A stretch of DNA of 5,757 bases from an uncultured Oscillospiraceae bacterium (GTDB lineage Bacteria > Bacillota > Clostridia > Oscillospirales > Acutalibacteraceae). Location of the stretch: NCBI GenBank assembly GCA_900552925.1, contig USBH01000112.1:1-5757 (forward strand), written 5' to 3'. Position 1 is the stretch's first letter, and every line of letters starts with the position of its first letter. Positions 5,078 to 5,757 of this stretch are shown one piece after another. The translations under genes and the position numbers were made by a program. A model generated the notes under the pieces. The model was not told where the DNA came from and did not search any database. It worked only from the letters and a program-made list of their open reading frames with translations.

Positions 5078-5105
5078 TTGTCAAGACGGTTTTGAAAAAT
5101 TTTTT
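5056..5105 (-). promoter_or_regulatory. Strong sigma-A promoter with UP-like element for the yhbD-bactofilin operon
   Basis: On the minus strand a perfect TTGACA (5079-5084) is followed after 17 bases by TATAGT (5056-5061), one mismatch from TATAAT. Upstream of the -35, at 5090-5105, lies an A/T tract (AAAAAATTTTTCAAAA) that resembles an UP element. Transcription would begin near 5049, giving a leader of about 130 bases before yhbD. This is the best promoter in the window. Confidence 0.85.
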
Positions 5106-5121
5106 CCGCGCGGCGCGGCTG

Positions 5122-5181
5122 TATGCGCCGTCCGCCTCCCCGGCCTATGCGCCGTCCGGTTTCCCGGCGTATGCGGCGCGC
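5122..5181. repeat. 24-bp tandem repeat, about 2.5 copies, between divergent promoters
   Basis: Units at 5122-5145 and 5146-5169 both start TATGCGCCGTCCG and carry CCCGGC near their ends, differing only in the middle four bases and the last base. A partial third unit, TATGCGGCGCGC, runs from 5170 to 5181. The repeat lies between the yhbD -35 region and the hprK -35. The 24-base period would encode an 8-residue repeat (YAPSxxPA) on the plus strand, but that frame has no credible start and I treat it as non-coding. Confidence 0.7.
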
Positions 5182-5200
5182 AGAAAGCGCGGACATTCGG

Positions 5201-5229
5201 TTGATTTTTACCGTGCGATCCGTTATAAT
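5201..5229 (+). promoter_or_regulatory. Sigma-A promoter for hprK
   Basis: TTGATT (5201-5206) and a perfect TATAAT (5224-5229) are separated by 17 bases. Transcription would start near 5236, leaving a leader of about 110 bases before hprK. The leader is GC-rich and can fold, for example GCCGCC with GGCGGC around 5259-5281. Confidence 0.78.
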
Positions 5230-5347
5230 AATAGCAATAGGCCCGCGCCGGCGCGCGGCCGCCGCAGTATATTGGGCGGCGCGATGAAAGGGCCGGGCGC
5301 TGGAAAATGCAAAATGAATTTCGTCCCCTGAAAGGATGGTTGCTGTT

Positions 5348-5707
5348 ATGCCGGAGATTTACACACTGCCGCTTTCGAAGATCATTCACGAGCTGCAGCT
5401 TGAGGCCACCTATCTGCCGAAAAGCGCAGACGATATCCTGATCCAGTCGCGCGACGTCGTGCGGCCGGGCATGGAGCTGAGCGGCTATCTCGAATATTTC
5501 GACCCCAAGCGCATTGCGGTCATCGGCCGTGCGGAGACGGCGATGGTGCAGAGCTGGCGCACCGACAAGCGCAGCATCGCGCTCGAAAGCTACTTTTCCC
5601 AGCAGCCGCCGGCCGTCATTTTTGCCCGCGGCATCGAGCCGAGCGAGGAGATGCGCGCGCTGGCGGTCCGCTACGGCGTGCCGCTGCTGCGCACGACGGA
5701 ATCCACA
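5348..5707 (+). CDS. hprK: HPr kinase/phosphorylase, N-terminal part, cut off by sequencing adapter
   Basis: The first 120 codons are present, starting MPEIYTLPLSKIIHELQLEA. I chose ATG 5348 because AAAGGA (5331-5336) lies 11 bases upstream; the in-frame ATG at 5336 overlaps that site. The sequence matches the HprK N-terminal domain: a substrate-like beta/alpha fold with SRDVVRPGMELSGYLEYFDPKRIAVIGRAE at about 34-63 corresponding to the family's RPGLxLTGYxxYF-RIQxxGxxE block, then PAVIFARGIEP (88-98). HprK phosphorylates HPr on Ser46 and reverses it, setting catabolite repression and PTS activity in Bacillota. The catalytic C-terminal kinase domain with its P-loop is missing because the genomic sequence ends at 5707; the six codons that follow in frame (LSLIHI) are adapter. 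It is transcribed divergently from the yhbD operon. Confidence 0.88.
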
Positions 5708-5757
5708 CTGTCTCTTATACACATCTGACGCTGCCGACGAATTAGACGGTGTAGATC
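5708..5757. other. Illumina Nextera adapter contamination, not genomic
   Basis: CTGTCTCTTATACACATCT (5708-5726) is the Tn5 mosaic end used in Nextera libraries. It is followed by GACGCTGCCGACGA (5727-5740), which completes the reverse complement of the Nextera read-1 adapter. An 8-base index, ATTAGACG (5741-5748), and GTGTAGATC (5749-5757), the start of the reverse-complemented P5 sequence, come next. The order is exactly that of library read-through, so the true contig ends at or just before 5707. Confidence 0.98.

Noticed and set aside
4918..5196. N-terminal extension of yhbD in the same open frame
   Set aside because: It would run through the consensus promoter and operator region, its sequence is Arg-rich noise, and an excellent ribosome binding site defines the 4917 start.
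4933..5331. Plus-strand ORF with an 8-residue YAPSxxPA repeat
   Set aside because: The repeat is the 24-bp tandem DNA repeat read in frame. The ORF has no ribosome binding site of its own on this strand and runs through both promoters.
5284..5331. 15-residue ORF (MKGPGAGKCKMNFVP) in the hprK leader
   Set aside because: It is preceded only by a GC-rich stretch without a good ribosome binding site and is not overlapped with the hprK start. It is probably chance.
5081..5722. 213-codon minus-strand ORF starting MYKRQ
   Set aside because: It starts inside the Nextera adapter and is antisense to hprK.

Overview
The window looks like one end of a draft (probably metagenomic) contig from a low-oxygen member of the Bacillota, plausibly a GC-rich gut Clostridia/Oscillospirales-type organism. 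The reasons are strong AGGAGG-type ribosome binding sites, sigma-A-type promoters, a Gram-positive-style HPr kinase (HprK), a YhbD-family regulator next to a bactofilin-like gene, and coding DNA of roughly two-thirds GC. The lineage is an inference from these traits. The last 50 bases (5708-5757) are not genomic: they are an Illumina Nextera mosaic end, adapter, index and start of the P5 sequence.

Layout, left to right. (1) 1-753, minus strand: the first 251 codons of a multi-pass membrane protein resembling O-antigen ligase/polymerase proteins. It runs off the left edge and is clearly lower in GC than the rest. (2) 754-1135: an AT-richer intergenic stretch with a hairpin between two CTATACTG repeats, a doubtful 42-codon ORF, a minus-facing terminator-like hairpin, a rightward promoter, and a 14-codon leader ORF whose stop overlaps the next start (TGATG). 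(3) 1136-2629, plus: a cytosolic sulfatase/alkaline-phosphatase-superfamily hydrolase with an intact C-x-P-x-R formylglycine signature. (4) 2746-3327, plus: a stand-alone pyruvate-kinase C-terminal-like protein, possibly co-transcribed with the hydrolase. (5) 3333-3376: a bidirectional terminator between convergent units. (6) 4917 back to 3416, minus: a two-gene operon, a YhbD-like MerR-type DNA-binding protein followed after 17 bp by a long bactofilin-like beta-helix protein with a strict 17-residue repeat. (7) 4918-5347: a divergent control region with a near-consensus leftward promoter overlapped by GTAACA/TGTTAC dyads, a 24-bp tandem repeat, and a near-consensus rightward promoter. (8) 5348-5707, plus: the N-terminal 120 codons of HPr kinase/phosphorylase, cut off by the adapter.

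The best candidate for a little-described system is the regulator-bactofilin pair. One DNA-binding protein and one polymer-forming scaffold protein are transcribed from a strong promoter carrying its own inverted-repeat elements, which suggests autoregulation. The hydrolase with its coupled leader peptide is the second point of interest. Nothing here is a CRISPR array, transposon or RNA gene that I can recognise.
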